12,162 bases of DNA from Actinomycetes bacterium. Its GTDB lineage: Bacteria; Actinomycetota; Actinomycetes; Mycobacteriales; Mycobacteriaceae. The stretch covers positions 1 through 12,162 of the forward strand of contig JAEZDV010000229.1 in the NCBI GenBank assembly GCA_023417985.1, read 5' to 3'. The notes beneath the pieces were generated by a model, which saw nothing but the letters and a program-made list of their open reading frames with translations, did no database searches and was not told the DNA's origin. Position 1 is the stretch's first letter; every line of letters begins with the position of its first letter. The position numbers and the translations under genes are program-made. Below, piece after piece: positions 12,156 through 12,162 of the stretch.

Positions 12156-12162
12156 ACAGGGG

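Overview
The window is chromosomal DNA from a high-GC actinobacterium. Protein-level resemblances point to a mycolic-acid-containing genus (Rhodococcus or a close relative such as Gordonia or Nocardia): an Rv2578c-type radical SAM protein, a wax ester synthase/diacylglycerol acyltransferase (WS/DGAT), an EspC-like type VII secretion substrate, a LexA box of mycobacterial type, and likely leaderless GTG-started genes. The genus is inferred. No RNA genes, insertion sequences, CRISPR arrays or phage genes were seen.

Layout. (1) 1-752, minus strand: a small type VII secretion (ESX) pair. An EspC-like protein with a C-terminal YxxxD signal overlaps by GTGA the start of a WxG-containing protein that runs off the left edge. 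(2) 907-3699, minus strand: one uninterrupted 930-codon frame made of a complete WS/DGAT followed by a complete lactate-2-monooxygenase-like flavoenzyme. A 16-bp tandem duplication at the junction appears to have destroyed the WS/DGAT stop codon. (3) 3700-4865: a divergent control region with a near-consensus LexA (SOS) box, then an Rv2578c-family radical SAM gene on the plus strand. (4) 4866-5159: an intergenic stretch with a 14-bp tandem repeat array, a promoter, a possible leaderless 18-residue ORF and a strong hairpin. It precedes a small VOC-fold protein and a GNAT acetyltransferase (plus strand). (5) 6316-7291, minus strand: a MarR regulator followed by a hotdog-fold thioesterase. (6) 7404-9783, plus strand, divergent from marR: a second VOC-fold protein and two different pirin-family cupins, the pirins overlapping by ATGA. 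(7) 9811-10149, minus strand: an unknown 112-residue protein, divergent from (8) 10262-12133, plus strand: a large cytosolic protein with a SEC-C zinc motif, followed by a hairpin.

How the genes may work together. The MarR block is the clearest functional unit: a repressor-type regulator, a likely operator in the divergent promoter region, and a VOC-pirin-pirin operon that looks like detoxification of, or response to, an aromatic or electrophilic compound. WS/DGAT plus the flavoenzyme suggests a link between storage lipid synthesis and alpha-hydroxy acid oxidation. The radical SAM gene is probably induced by DNA damage. The main oddities are the fusion-generating duplication, the 14-bp repeat array with its possible leader ORF, and several palindromes in divergent or 5' regions.
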